Positions 19,101-26,185 of a DNA stretch of 64,000 nt are shown here, one piece after another; position 1 is the stretch's first letter; the number at the start of each line of letters is the position of its first letter. Below the pieces are notes generated by a model. That model saw nothing but the letters and a program-made list of their open reading frames with translations, did not search any database and was not told where the DNA came from. This DNA is from Marinimicrobium alkaliphilum (GTDB lineage: Bacteria > Pseudomonadota > Gammaproteobacteria > Pseudomonadales > Cellvibrionaceae). Made by a program: the position numbers and the translations under genes. The DNA lies in the NCBI RefSeq assembly GCF_003259155.1, contig NZ_QGMQ01000003.1, positions 1-64,000 of the forward strand, given 5' to 3'.

Positions 19101-19288
19101 CGACCGTGGTGGGGATGCTGCCTCTGGCCATTGGCCTGGGTGAAGGTGCGGAGATTATGCGCCCGCTCGCGATTGCCGTGATCGGCGGCCTGCTCGGGGC
19201 GATGTTTTTGACCTTGCTGGTGGTGCCCTGTCTGTATCTGGTGGGCAGCCGCGGGGCCGAGTGGATGAAGCATAAGTTGGTGGGGTAA
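16157..19288 (+). CDS. RND efflux transporter permease (HAE1-like)
   Basis: A 1043-residue inner-membrane proton-driven exporter with the twofold RND layout: a first membrane helix, a large periplasmic loop (NYPGTAPEVMEEQVTRVLERNL), a block of helices, and the pattern repeated. The proton-relay region in the fourth helix reads GVGLLLDNGIVMLENIYRHRDE. The second aspartate of the usual DD pair is Asn, a variant I recall from a distinct HAE1 branch (LVDNSIVVLENI). It follows its adaptor gene with a 9-base gap, so they form one operon. Nothing in the sequence identifies the drug or lipid exported. A REP-bounded repeat array begins 20 bases after the stop. Confidence 0.95.
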   Translation: MSEKYTGLTSTAIRRPIGTLALSSVVFVLGLFFVERLPIDLLPTIDIPQIRVTVNYPGTAPEVMEEQVTRVLERNLAATENLISIDSRASEGRTNVNLHFAPGTNLDLALQDASRYLELARTQLPSDIEPPRLYKFDPAQEPVWQAGFSSAVRSEVEVADWVEHQLTPQLVAIYGVAGVETAGGLVREMRVEIDQHRLRHFNLTMADIVAALEMENVDIASGWMTSGDFDVMAKTDGLFTSVEDIAGVLVPLPNGDRIRVSDVAEVTDGHQEQRLFVRLNGTPSAQVSVFKQPDANTVEVVEAVQATIDRLERSGFMPEDIEFQAIGDEAYFIRGAIASVASAAILGGLLAMVLVLLFLGSLRKAFVVGLSIPIAIMATFALMGIGSVTLNIISLGGLALGVGLLLDNGIVMLENIYRHRDEMKESAEDAAHLGAAEVRGAITAGTFTNLAAVLPFLLISGMAAMVFTDLILTISFAILATLAAALTLIPMLSALLGKIRFQSGFEHSKFQRSFNRLIDHARAIYRKILHTALRFRWLVLALAALCFFVALKVGEGLGNEFLPQVDDGSVSVSIGLPSGSPPEETDRIARIIENNVRDMPHVETLFTLVGGHLGGGAINERPGTARMNVQLTPAIERPDMTAGRWVAQAQRQLNALDLPGVWVSVRPPSIRGLRFTTTGDDFAITIVGPELEQLQNYARDITNLLEGIPGLEGVEVGRDSRSPLVRIRVDRERAGDLGLNVSDVGEAIRMAVNGAIPTRYISGSVEYDVRVRLPREETANPETLGELLLFRHQGEAILLRDVARFEMTTGPAHIQRENQSRIQRVVGDINTQVSDVGTIMGEVEERLRDLDMSDRYSLIFGGQWEAIQETNRELRQVILLALFLVFVVLAVQYERLTNPLVILAAAPLSLIGVVTILWATATPLSAPVMIGVVLLIGIVVNNAILLVEYIEIGRRQHKLAIIDAVIEAGGIRLRPILMTTLTTVVGMLPLAIGLGEGAEIMRPLAIAVIGGLLGAMFLTLLVVPCLYLVGSRGAEWMKHKLVG

Positions 19289-19308
19289 GCGAAGACTCTT
19301 TCGATGGA

Positions 19309-19714
19309 GGTGCCTCAGGTGTCGGATTACGCCTTCGGCTAATCCGACCTACTCGACCAATGGCACGCTGTCTCCAGCAGGTCGGATTAGCGCAGCGTAT
19401 TCCGGCAAAACCCCAGCAATGGCGCACGGCCTCCAGCAGGTCGGATTAGCGCAGCGTATTCCGGCAAAACCCCAGCAATGGCGCACGGCCTCCAGCAGGT
19501 CGGATTAGCGCAGCGTATTCCGGCAAAACCCCATCAATGGCTCACGGCCTCCAGCAGGTCGGATTAGCGCAGCGTATTCCGGCAAAACCCCAGCAATGGC
19601 GCAGGGCCTCCAGCAGGTCGGATTAGCGCAGCGTATTCCGACAAAGCCCCAGCAATGGCGCACGGCCTCCAGTAGGTCGGATTAGCCGAAGGCGTAATCC
19701 GACACTGAGGCACC
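19309..19714. repeat. REP-type inverted repeats bounding a tandem array (BIME-like)
   Basis: A 45-base sequence at 19309-19353 returns as its reverse complement at 19671-19714 with one base missing. Each copy contains the palindromic core GTCGGATTA-GCC-TTCGG-TAATCCGAC, a REP-style hairpin. Between them lies a 59-bp tandem array. The element fills almost the whole gap between two convergent genes, the RND pump and acylphosphatase, a usual place for BIMEs. No transposase (RAYT) is encoded in the window. Confidence 0.9.
19381..19675. repeat. five tandem copies of a 59-bp unit
   Basis: Units start at 19381, 19440, 19499, 19558 and 19617, each opening with GTCGGATTAGCGCAGCGTAT and ending with CTCCAGCAG or CTCCAGTAG. 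Copies differ by only a few bases, so the expansion is recent. The preceding 60 bases (19321-19380) are a diverged unit that carries the left REP hairpin. No start-to-stop reading frame across it looks coding. Confidence 0.95.
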
Positions 19715-19725
19715 GGGCTCGTTTG

Positions 19726-19995
19726 TTAGACGATCTGAAACCCCTCAAACACCTGCAACTGCTCAACCTCGATATCAAGGCCCTCAACCCGCGCCCGCTC
19801 CGGCCCTTGCCACATCCACTCCTCAAAATCACTCAAGGTTTGTGCATCGCCGGTTGCAAGTACTTCCACCTGACCATCGGCCAGATTGCGAACCCAGCCA
19901 CACAAACCCAACTCCTGCGCCTTGCTGCGAGCGCTGGCGCGATAAAAAACCCCTTGCACGCGCCCGGCAATACGGTAACGACGAGTCTGCTGCAT
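19726..19995 (-). CDS. acyP: acylphosphatase
   Basis: An 89-residue enzyme that hydrolyses acyl-phosphate bonds such as those of carbamoyl or acetyl phosphate. The signature VQGVFYR supplies the phosphate-binding loop and catalytic arginine, and WVRNLADGQVEV supplies the catalytic asparagine. Size and both motifs match the small alpha/beta acylphosphatase family. Its start is 29 bases from the HDOD gene stop on the same strand, so the two may be co-transcribed. Confidence 0.96.
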   Translation of the reverse strand: MQQTRRYRIAGRVQGVFYRASARSKAQELGLCGWVRNLADGQVEVLATGDAQTLSDFEEWMWQGPERARVEGLDIEVEQLQVFEGFQIV

Positions 19996-20024
19996 AACTC
20001 ACCTCTTTCCTCGCGCTCACCACC

Positions 20025-20855
20025 TCAAGCGTCGATCATGTTCAGGCCCATCGCCATGCGCTCTTCGGTGGTTTGATGCACCTGCTCTTCGGCATGGCCG
20101 TGCACACATTTGTTGAGTGCCGGGATGTCCAGTCCGGCGTAATGCGCATAGCGCCCGGACTCTGTGCCATAGTGTAGCAGGTTGGCCGCAATCACGATGT
20201 CGACGTAGTCGGCCCTGGCTTGGCCGGATTCACGCAGAATTTTTTCATGGTGGCGGGCCATTTCTACGAGTGCCTCGGGCATCTGCCAACGACGCAACAT
20301 CAAAGCCCCCACCACCGGGTGAAGAATCTGCTCTACATGCAAACGCTGCTGATCATTCAACTCTGCCCGCTGGCCCAGGAACTCCCGCAAAGGCAGCTTG
20401 CCGATATCGTGCAGGAGGCCGCCAAGGGCCGCCTGCTCGGGGTCGAGATGCTTCTGGTAGCCCGCCAAGGTGTGGCTGAGAGCGCTGATACGCAAGCTGC
20501 CTGCGACAAAGCCGCGCATCCGCGCGTCGCTTTTGTGATGCTGCATGGTCTGCAGAATGGCCAGCTGAGTGACCAGTGAGCGCACCAGATCAAAACCCAA
20601 ATTGGTAATCGCCTGATGCAAGGAGCTGACCGGCTTGCCGCGTAGCACCGCCGTGCTGTTGGAAACTTTGACCAGACGGGCTGCGATAGCCGCGTCTTTT
20701 GTAATTTCATGCTCTAACTGGGCAACCGAGCAATCCGGGTCGGCCGTGAGCTGTCGAACCCGAAAAGCCACTTCGGGCAGGGAGGGTAAAATGACACGAT
20801 TTTCAGCAATATCCCGCTGCAAAATTGCCAGTAACTGCTTCGCCCGCCCGCTCAT
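20025..20855 (-). CDS. HDOD domain signalling protein
   Basis: A 276-residue protein consisting of an HDOD domain, a catalytically impaired relative of HD phosphohydrolases found in signalling proteins. Opening segments are LPSLPEVAFRVRQLTADPDCSVAQLEHEITKDAAIAARLVKVSNSTAV and LHQAITNLGFDLVRSLV; a HD-like GLLHDIGKLPL follows. No receiver, GGDEF or EAL domain is attached. I chose the ATG at 20853-20855 because GGAGAGG sits correctly before it; the frame opens eight codons earlier. Partner and output cannot be told from the neighbourhood. Confidence 0.9.
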   Translation of the reverse strand: MSGRAKQLLAILQRDIAENRVILPSLPEVAFRVRQLTADPDCSVAQLEHEITKDAAIAARLVKVSNSTAVLRGKPVSSLHQAITNLGFDLVRSLVTQLAILQTMQHHKSDARMRGFVAGSLRISALSHTLAGYQKHLDPEQAALGGLLHDIGKLPLREFLGQRAELNDQQRLHVEQILHPVVGALMLRRWQMPEALVEMARHHEKILRESGQARADYVDIVIAANLLHYGTESGRYAHYAGLDIPALNKCVHGHAEEQVHQTTEERMAMGLNMIDA

Positions 20856-20994
20856 GCTACCTCTCCATCCCCCAAACACACCCCCTTATTTTAGGCGATA
20901 AGTCGATCTGACAGTTAGCGCAAGTACGGCGAAGAGTGTTAAGAAAAGAGAAGTTGAAAGATGCGCCAAGCATGCACTCACTTGGCGCGTCGGC

Positions 20995-21420
20995 TCACAC
21001 AGCGACCGAATCGTAAACCACGACTTCGCGCCACAGATGGGCACAATCAGCGACAAACTGCTCATGGATCGGGTCGACCTGATAGGCGTCCTGATCTTCG
21101 GCCGTATCAAAAAACAGCAATTCGGACACATCATAGCTGCTGTCAACCACGTCACGCTGCTCGGTAGACGCCGGCACCCCCACGTGTAAGCCCCGAACCT
21201 GGGCAATGCCAGCCAGAGTTTTGATGCCGGCGATCAATGCTGCCCGATCCTCGGCCGAGTCAGGGTTTTTCAGCCAGAAGAAAACGCTGTGTGCCACGGC
21301 TGGCAGTGAGGTCGAGGCCGATTGGTGGTGATCTGCGGAAGCTGCAGGCATCAATGCCGCGGCACCGGCTGCGGTAGCGCCGGCCAGAAATTGGCGACGC
21401 GAAGTTTTGGGTAGAGTCAT
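20995..21420 (-). CDS. Tat-exported Dabb (stress-responsive A/B barrel) protein
   Basis: A 141-residue protein with a twin-arginine signal peptide ([25 protein letters not shown]) and a Dabb domain of the dimeric alpha+beta barrel type: [28 protein letters not shown], then [32 protein letters not shown]. Tat export implies folding in the cytoplasm, perhaps with a bound cofactor or as a dimer. An AAGGAG site precedes the ATG. Function is unknown; related domains occur in stress proteins and small cyclases. Confidence 0.88.
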   Translation of the reverse strand: MTLPKTSRRQFLAGATAAGAAALMPAASADHHQSASTSLPAVAHSVFFWLKNPDSAEDRAALIAGIKTLAGIAQVRGLHVGVPASTEQRDVVDSSYDVSELLFFDTAEDQDAYQVDPIHEQFVADCAHLWREVVVYDSVAV

Positions 21421-21637
21421 AACCGAAGCTCCTTGAGCAATGGACAGGAAAGGTCCCGACGGGTCGGGCGCTTTAGACCGTTCCGGATATTAGCCTGTCT
21501 GAGAAGAGTGAAAAAGAGGGGGCTGATAATTAACAGGAATTAACAGAGCGAGGATGATAGAAGATTGGGGGGGGTAGCATTGGACGCATTGGGTACGGCA
21601 GGTCGACAGGCGCTTAAATAAAATGTGGGCCTCAGTT

Positions 21638-21729
21638 GTCGGATTACGCCCCTGCGGGGCTAATCCGACCTACACGGGACAAGGCGCCATTATTCAAGTA
21701 GGTCGGATTAGCCAAAGGCGTAATCCGAC
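21638..21729. repeat. pair of REP hairpins (BIME)
   Basis: Two hairpins, 21638-21669 and 21702-21729, share the arms GTCGGATTA...TAATCCGAC seen at 19321-19350 and 19676-19703. They sit in opposite orientation with a 32-base spacer, in the gap between the Dabb gene and the GH31 gene. The rest of the 21421-21776 gap holds nothing I recognise apart from a short run of G. Confidence 0.88.
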
Positions 21730-21776
21730 ACCTGTGGCACCACATCACGAAGGCATTACGCAACAAACGCTGACGC

Positions 21777-24161
21777 TTACCGAAACTCGAGTTCCGCTTC
21801 CGCGCCCGACCACTCAAAGCGCACGTCCCAATGTCCGCTGGCACGATCATGATTGACGTACTCGGCGTCAAGCGGTTCACCGTCAAGCAGGACTTGTTCA
21901 AAGCCCTTGGGCGCATGATGAACCACCAGCGTGATTTCCCGGCTGTGCGGGCGGCCCGAATAATCACCCTCACGGCTGAGGCTGATGGTCAGGGCCGTTT
22001 CGCTCTGCTCCGCCACGAACTGCAAGTGCTCGTAGTCACCCACGTGCAAGCTGTCGTAGCTCTCGCCGTCGTCGTCAAACAGTTCACCGGTGGCGCGACT
22101 GACCGAGGCATCGGCGTAGTAATGCAACTCCAGCTTTTCACCGGTGTAGTGATCGAGGGACTGAGTCAGAGGCGCCTTGGGAATAAAACTGCCGGCCTTG
22201 ACCAGCACCGGAATCATGCGCATGTCCACGGCGACCTTAAGTTCGCGGTCGCCTTCGTAACGCTCGCCACTCCAGTAGTCAAACCACACTCCTTCGGGCA
22301 AGCGCACAGGCCACTCGCGCACACCGCGCTCGGTCACCGGTGCCACCAAAAAGGCATCGCCCCAGAGGTAGCTGTTGCGCTCGTCCAGCAGCTTGAGGTT
22401 ATCCGGCTCGGCATAGATCAGCGGACGCATCAACGGCGTGCCGTCCATACTGTGGCGATAAGCCAGAGTGTAGTTGTAGGGCAGCAACCGATAGCGCAGG
22501 TTGATGTACTCCCGGGCGATATCCTGGGTTAAACCATCGTGAAACACCGGCTCGGGAGCGATTTCTTCCTGGGCATGAGGACGATACACCGGCTGGAACA
22601 CGCCGTACTGCAGCCAGCGGATATAGAGCTCGGGATCAAACTGCTCGCCCCCGGCAAAGCCCCCCAGGTCCGAATGGATATAGCCGAAACCAAACAGGCT
22701 CATTTGCAGCGCCAATTCCACTTGCGGCTCCAGGCCGGCCCAACTGCGCTCAACATCCCCGGTCCAGGGGATCATGCCGTAGCGCTGGGAGCCGGTGCTG
22801 CCAGCACGCATCATGATAAAGGGTCGGGTCTCTGGATAGTCCGCGCGCCAGCCCTCGTACACCAGGCGCGCCCACTCGTGCCCGTAAGCATTGTGGATTT
22901 CATCCGCCGTGCCGATGGCGTGGAGGGTATCCGAGGGGTGCACTTCCGGCTCGCCCAGGTCGCCCCACCAACCAGCGATGCCCTGGTCGGTCAGTTCTTT
23001 GTAGATGTTCCAGAACCAGGCCTTGGCCTTGGGATCGAAGACGTCAATGATGCCGGTGTTGCCAAAATAGAAGTCGAAGGTTTTAGGTTTACCCCCGAAG
23101 TTTTTGGCAAGTACGTCTTCGCGTACAGCTTCATCCCAACGCTTGGAGGTGGTGAGAACGAAAGGCTCGGTAATCAGGATGGTTTTGACTCCGTCCGCGC
23201 GCAGGTCGGACAACATTTTCTCGGGGTCAGGCCAATGTTTTTTATCCCAGGCGAGGTTGCCCATATGCCCCTGAATGTCCTCGCCAAACCAGAAGAGATC
23301 GATCACCAGCGCGTCCAGAGGGATCGCCAGGTCGCGGTAGGCTTTGACGGTATCGCGCACTTCCTGCTCACTGCGGTAACCAAAACGCGAGGCAAAGCTG
23401 CCCAGCGCCCAGCGCGGCGGCAGCGGCGGTTTACCACTGGCACTCACGTAGTTGTCGACAATATCCGGCAAGTGTTCGCCCGCGGCTACAATGTACCCGG
23501 TGCGACCGGCGACCGCTTCAAACTGCAAAACGTTTTTTTCCGTCGCCCCCAGATCCATAACACCGGTAGCGGAGTTATCGAACACCAGGGCGTAGTTGTT
23601 GCTGGAGATCACCCCCGGAATACTGAAGTACATCTGCTCGGATTCGGTGCTGTAACCGTAGTGGGCCTGGTTGTAGAGCGGCAGCCGATGGCCACGTCTA
23701 TCCATACCCAACACCCGCTGACCACCGCCCAACAGTTTCTCGTCGTCGGTCAGATCAAATCGAAAGCCGCGCAGGGTTTCGTGTTGAAACAGACCCGCTT
23801 CTTCTCCCACCAGACGTCTTCCATCACGATAGTAGCTGAGTCGCAGAGGCCGTTTCTGGACCTTGACCGTCAGCTCATCGGTGCCGAAGTGCAGCCGGTT
23901 ATCCGCTTCACTCAACTGTGCCGACAACGCCCGACTGTCTTCGGGCAAGGTAAACGAGGGCAGCTGTTTTACCCCATCGGTTTGGTAAAAAGCTTCCACC
24001 ACCGCCGGGTGGTGAAAGCGCAGGGTGAGCTGTCCGCGATCGGTATCGATCACCAGGGCATCATCGAGTACCTGATGGCTTTGATAGCTATGACCGAAAA
24101 CCAGCGGCGCATAGAACGCCAGCGCCGCTACCAGCCATTTCAATACGCCTGAGCACCCCAT
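21777..24161 (-). CDS. GH31 alpha-glucosidase / alpha-transglucosylase (Agd31B-like)
   Basis: A 794-residue secreted GH31 enzyme with an N-terminal signal peptide. Asp401 in WWGDLGEPEVHP is the expected nucleophile and Asp469 in IPWTGDVERSW the acid/base. The 68-residue spacing equals that I recall for Cellvibrio japonicus Agd31B (D412, D480), an oligosaccharide 4-alpha-glucosyltransferase, and the GDLGEPE motif is also of that type. The protein therefore probably disproportionates or cleaves alpha-1,4-glucooligosaccharides. It has the usual N-domain, barrel and C-terminal beta domains. It lies 3 bases after the GH13 amylase stop and is co-transcribed with it. Simple alpha-glucosidase or alpha-xylosidase activity remains possible. 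Confidence 0.92.
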   Translation of the reverse strand: MGCSGVLKWLVAALAFYAPLVFGHSYQSHQVLDDALVIDTDRGQLTLRFHHPAVVEAFYQTDGVKQLPSFTLPEDSRALSAQLSEADNRLHFGTDELTVKVQKRPLRLSYYRDGRRLVGEEAGLFQHETLRGFRFDLTDDEKLLGGGQRVLGMDRRGHRLPLYNQAHYGYSTESEQMYFSIPGVISSNNYALVFDNSATGVMDLGATEKNVLQFEAVAGRTGYIVAAGEHLPDIVDNYVSASGKPPLPPRWALGSFASRFGYRSEQEVRDTVKAYRDLAIPLDALVIDLFWFGEDIQGHMGNLAWDKKHWPDPEKMLSDLRADGVKTILITEPFVLTTSKRWDEAVREDVLAKNFGGKPKTFDFYFGNTGIIDVFDPKAKAWFWNIYKELTDQGIAGWWGDLGEPEVHPSDTLHAIGTADEIHNAYGHEWARLVYEGWRADYPETRPFIMMRAGSTGSQRYGMIPWTGDVERSWAGLEPQVELALQMSLFGFGYIHSDLGGFAGGEQFDPELYIRWLQYGVFQPVYRPHAQEEIAPEPVFHDGLTQDIAREYINLRYRLLPYNYTLAYRHSMDGTPLMRPLIYAEPDNLKLLDERNSYLWGDAFLVAPVTERGVREWPVRLPEGVWFDYWSGERYEGDRELKVAVDMRMIPVLVKAGSFIPKAPLTQSLDHYTGEKLELHYYADASVSRATGELFDDDGESYDSLHVGDYEHLQFVAEQSETALTISLSREGDYSGRPHSREITLVVHHAPKGFEQVLLDGEPLDAEYVNHDRASGHWDVRFEWSGAEAELEFR

Positions 24162-24164
24162 GGT

Positions 24165-26048
24165 TTAACCCTCCAACTGGAAGATGTAGGACGCCAGAGC
24201 TGGCAGGGTCAAGGGGATCTGACCCTCGCCGTTGGTCACGGTCAGGGTCACCTGCACTTCGCCGTAGAGCTGCTCGGTCAGTGTGTAAGTGCCGTCGCTC
24301 AGGCCCCAGGCTTCAACCAGCTCAGCGGGAACACGCAACGTCAGTTCACCGTGGGTGCGATCACGGAAGTTGGCAACCATCAGCAGCTTTTGCGTATCGG
24401 TCCAACGCAGATAGCTGAGCAGGTTTTCGTCGTAGCTGTCGGTGTTGGCGCGGTTGTAGGTATGGATATCACCAAACTCACCAAACATCGCCGGCTGGTC
24501 GGCACTGAAGTTCAACAGACGCACGTAAAAGTCGCGCAGCTCACGCTCTTCCGGTTTGAGGGCAGCGCCGTCAAACTTACCATCGTTCATCCAGCGCTGA
24601 TGGGAGGCCACGCCCCAGTAATCAAAAATGGTGGTACGGCTGGCCTTACCGAAACCGGCGTCTTCGCTCGCAGCTTCACCCAGCTCCTGGGCAAAGTAAT
24701 GCATAGTGGGCGAAGTGCTGATGGTGGCCGACACCATCATCGCGGGCATACCTTTGCGGGCATCACCGACAAACTCAGGGCTGGCGATGCGCTGTTCGTC
24801 GTGATTCTCCAGGAAGTGCAGCATATGCTCCTGAATATCCATGCGCTGCGCGTGCACTTCAATCAGGGCATCGGTGCTGCCGTGTCCCTGCATCACCCAC
24901 TTGAGGTTATCGTAGAAGTCCACCTTGTCGTACAGGTAGTCCATACGGCCCAGATGGATGTAATCGCGGTACAGGTCGGGCTGATAAACCTCGGCAATCA
25001 GCATGGCCTCCGGGTCCGCCTGTTTGATGTGGGCATTGAGGTAACTCCAGAATTCCACCGGTACCATCTCCGCCATATCAAAACGGAAACCGTTGACGCC
25101 TTTGTCCAACCAGTAAAGCGCGATGTGGCGGAATTTCTCCCAGGAGTCGGGTACGTCCCGACCCTGCCAGAACTCATAGTGAGCCTCAATGGGTTTGTCG
25201 GCATAGTCGCGCGGCAGCTCATCAAAGTCGTGGCTGCCGTCCGGGCGCACACCAAAGTTCACCTTGACGGTTTCATACCAGTCACCAAAGTCCGGCTGCA
25301 CCGAGCGGGCGCCGTTGCCGGTCCACTTGGCGGGGCACTCGTCAAAACTGCCGTCGGCCAGGGGATGGGCTTCGCCACCCAGGGGCGCATAATCTTCGGG
25401 CCACTCGGGCACTTCAAAGCAGGCGTCGGGGATGTAATAGAAATTATTGTCGCGCGCGTACTCCACGCTGGTATCGTCGTTCGCACCAAAGTCTTCAATA
25501 CCGTCGGGCCGGGCAATGGATTCGTACCGCCGTGCGACGTGATTGGGCACCAGGTCGATGATCACCTTCATGCCGTTGTTGTGGGTACGCTCAATCAGCG
25601 CCTCGAATTCTTCCAGACGCTTCGCCGGGTCATCGGCCAGGTCCGGATTGACGGTGTAGTAGTCTTTAACGGCATAGGGAGAGCCGGCGCGGCCTTTGAC
25701 CACATCCGGGTCATCCAGGCTGATGCCGTAATCGGTGTAGTCGCGGATCACCGCGTGGTGGGGAATGCCCGTGTACCAGAGGTGGGTAGTGCCCAGCTCC
25801 CTGATACCCTGCAGGGCTTCGTCGGTAAAGTCGCTGAACTTGCCAACGCCGTTTTCCTCCAGGGTGCCCCACGGCTTGTTGGTGGTTTTGGTGTTGCCGA
25901 ATAACCGGGTCATTACCTGATAGATCACGGGTTTACCCTCGCCCTCGGGCTGTGGCGTGACACTCTGGGGCTCGGGTTCGCTCTGCTGACCACAGGCGGC
26001 GACGGCCGAGCCGATGACAGTGGCGGCAAGAAGGTGCTTCAGTCTCAT
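24165..26048 (-). CDS. GH13 alpha-amylase-type lipoprotein
   Basis: A 627-residue enzyme with a lipobox (GSAVAAC) that should tether it to the membrane or cell surface. The GH13 catalytic triad is visible: Asp324 in GFRFDMAEM (nucleophile), Glu353 in LIAEVYQPD (acid/base) and Asp417 in FLENHDEQRI. VIDLVPNHVARRYES is conserved region I. A short beta-sandwich C-domain ends the protein. It probably cuts starch, glycogen or maltodextrins outside the cell, feeding the GH31 enzyme encoded 3 bases downstream. A LacI-type palindrome lies 73 bp upstream. Confidence 0.94.
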   Translation of the reverse strand: MRLKHLLAATVIGSAVAACGQQSEPEPQSVTPQPEGEGKPVIYQVMTRLFGNTKTTNKPWGTLEENGVGKFSDFTDEALQGIRELGTTHLWYTGIPHHAVIRDYTDYGISLDDPDVVKGRAGSPYAVKDYYTVNPDLADDPAKRLEEFEALIERTHNNGMKVIIDLVPNHVARRYESIARPDGIEDFGANDDTSVEYARDNNFYYIPDACFEVPEWPEDYAPLGGEAHPLADGSFDECPAKWTGNGARSVQPDFGDWYETVKVNFGVRPDGSHDFDELPRDYADKPIEAHYEFWQGRDVPDSWEKFRHIALYWLDKGVNGFRFDMAEMVPVEFWSYLNAHIKQADPEAMLIAEVYQPDLYRDYIHLGRMDYLYDKVDFYDNLKWVMQGHGSTDALIEVHAQRMDIQEHMLHFLENHDEQRIASPEFVGDARKGMPAMMVSATISTSPTMHYFAQELGEAASEDAGFGKASRTTIFDYWGVASHQRWMNDGKFDGAALKPEERELRDFYVRLLNFSADQPAMFGEFGDIHTYNRANTDSYDENLLSYLRWTDTQKLLMVANFRDRTHGELTLRVPAELVEAWGLSDGTYTLTEQLYGEVQVTLTVTNGEGQIPLTLPALASYIFQLEG

Positions 26049-26120
26049 TATATACTCCGTGGATGACAGTTATCCCCTAAAGCTACCCCATGCGATGGGC
26101 CGGAAACCAGCAAAGCGCCA

Positions 26121-26136
26121 TTGAATACGTATGCAA
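26121..26136. promoter_or_regulatory. LacI-family-type operator palindrome
   Basis: TTGAATACGTATGCAA is a 16-bp inverted repeat centred on ACGT with one mismatched pair. It lies in the 137-bp gap between the divergent GH13 and glycosidase genes. Such centres are typical of LacI-family repressors, and I recall similar maltose-regulon sites in marine gammaproteobacteria. It could control both directions. Confidence 0.6.
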
Positions 26137-26185
26137 GCCGGGCGCAACCCGCTAGACTACTTATAGTCATAAATCATAAAAGACA

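Noticed and set aside
19381-19675. Regularly spaced repeats that could be taken for a CRISPR array
   Set aside because: The units are contiguous 59-bp copies with no unique spacers, bounded by REP hairpins, and no cas genes are present.
22539-25904. Very long open frames antisense to the GH31 and GH13 genes
   Set aside because: They mirror GC-rich coding strands, give low-complexity His/Val/Gly-rich proteins and have no ribosome sites or family resemblance; the minus-strand enzymes are clear.
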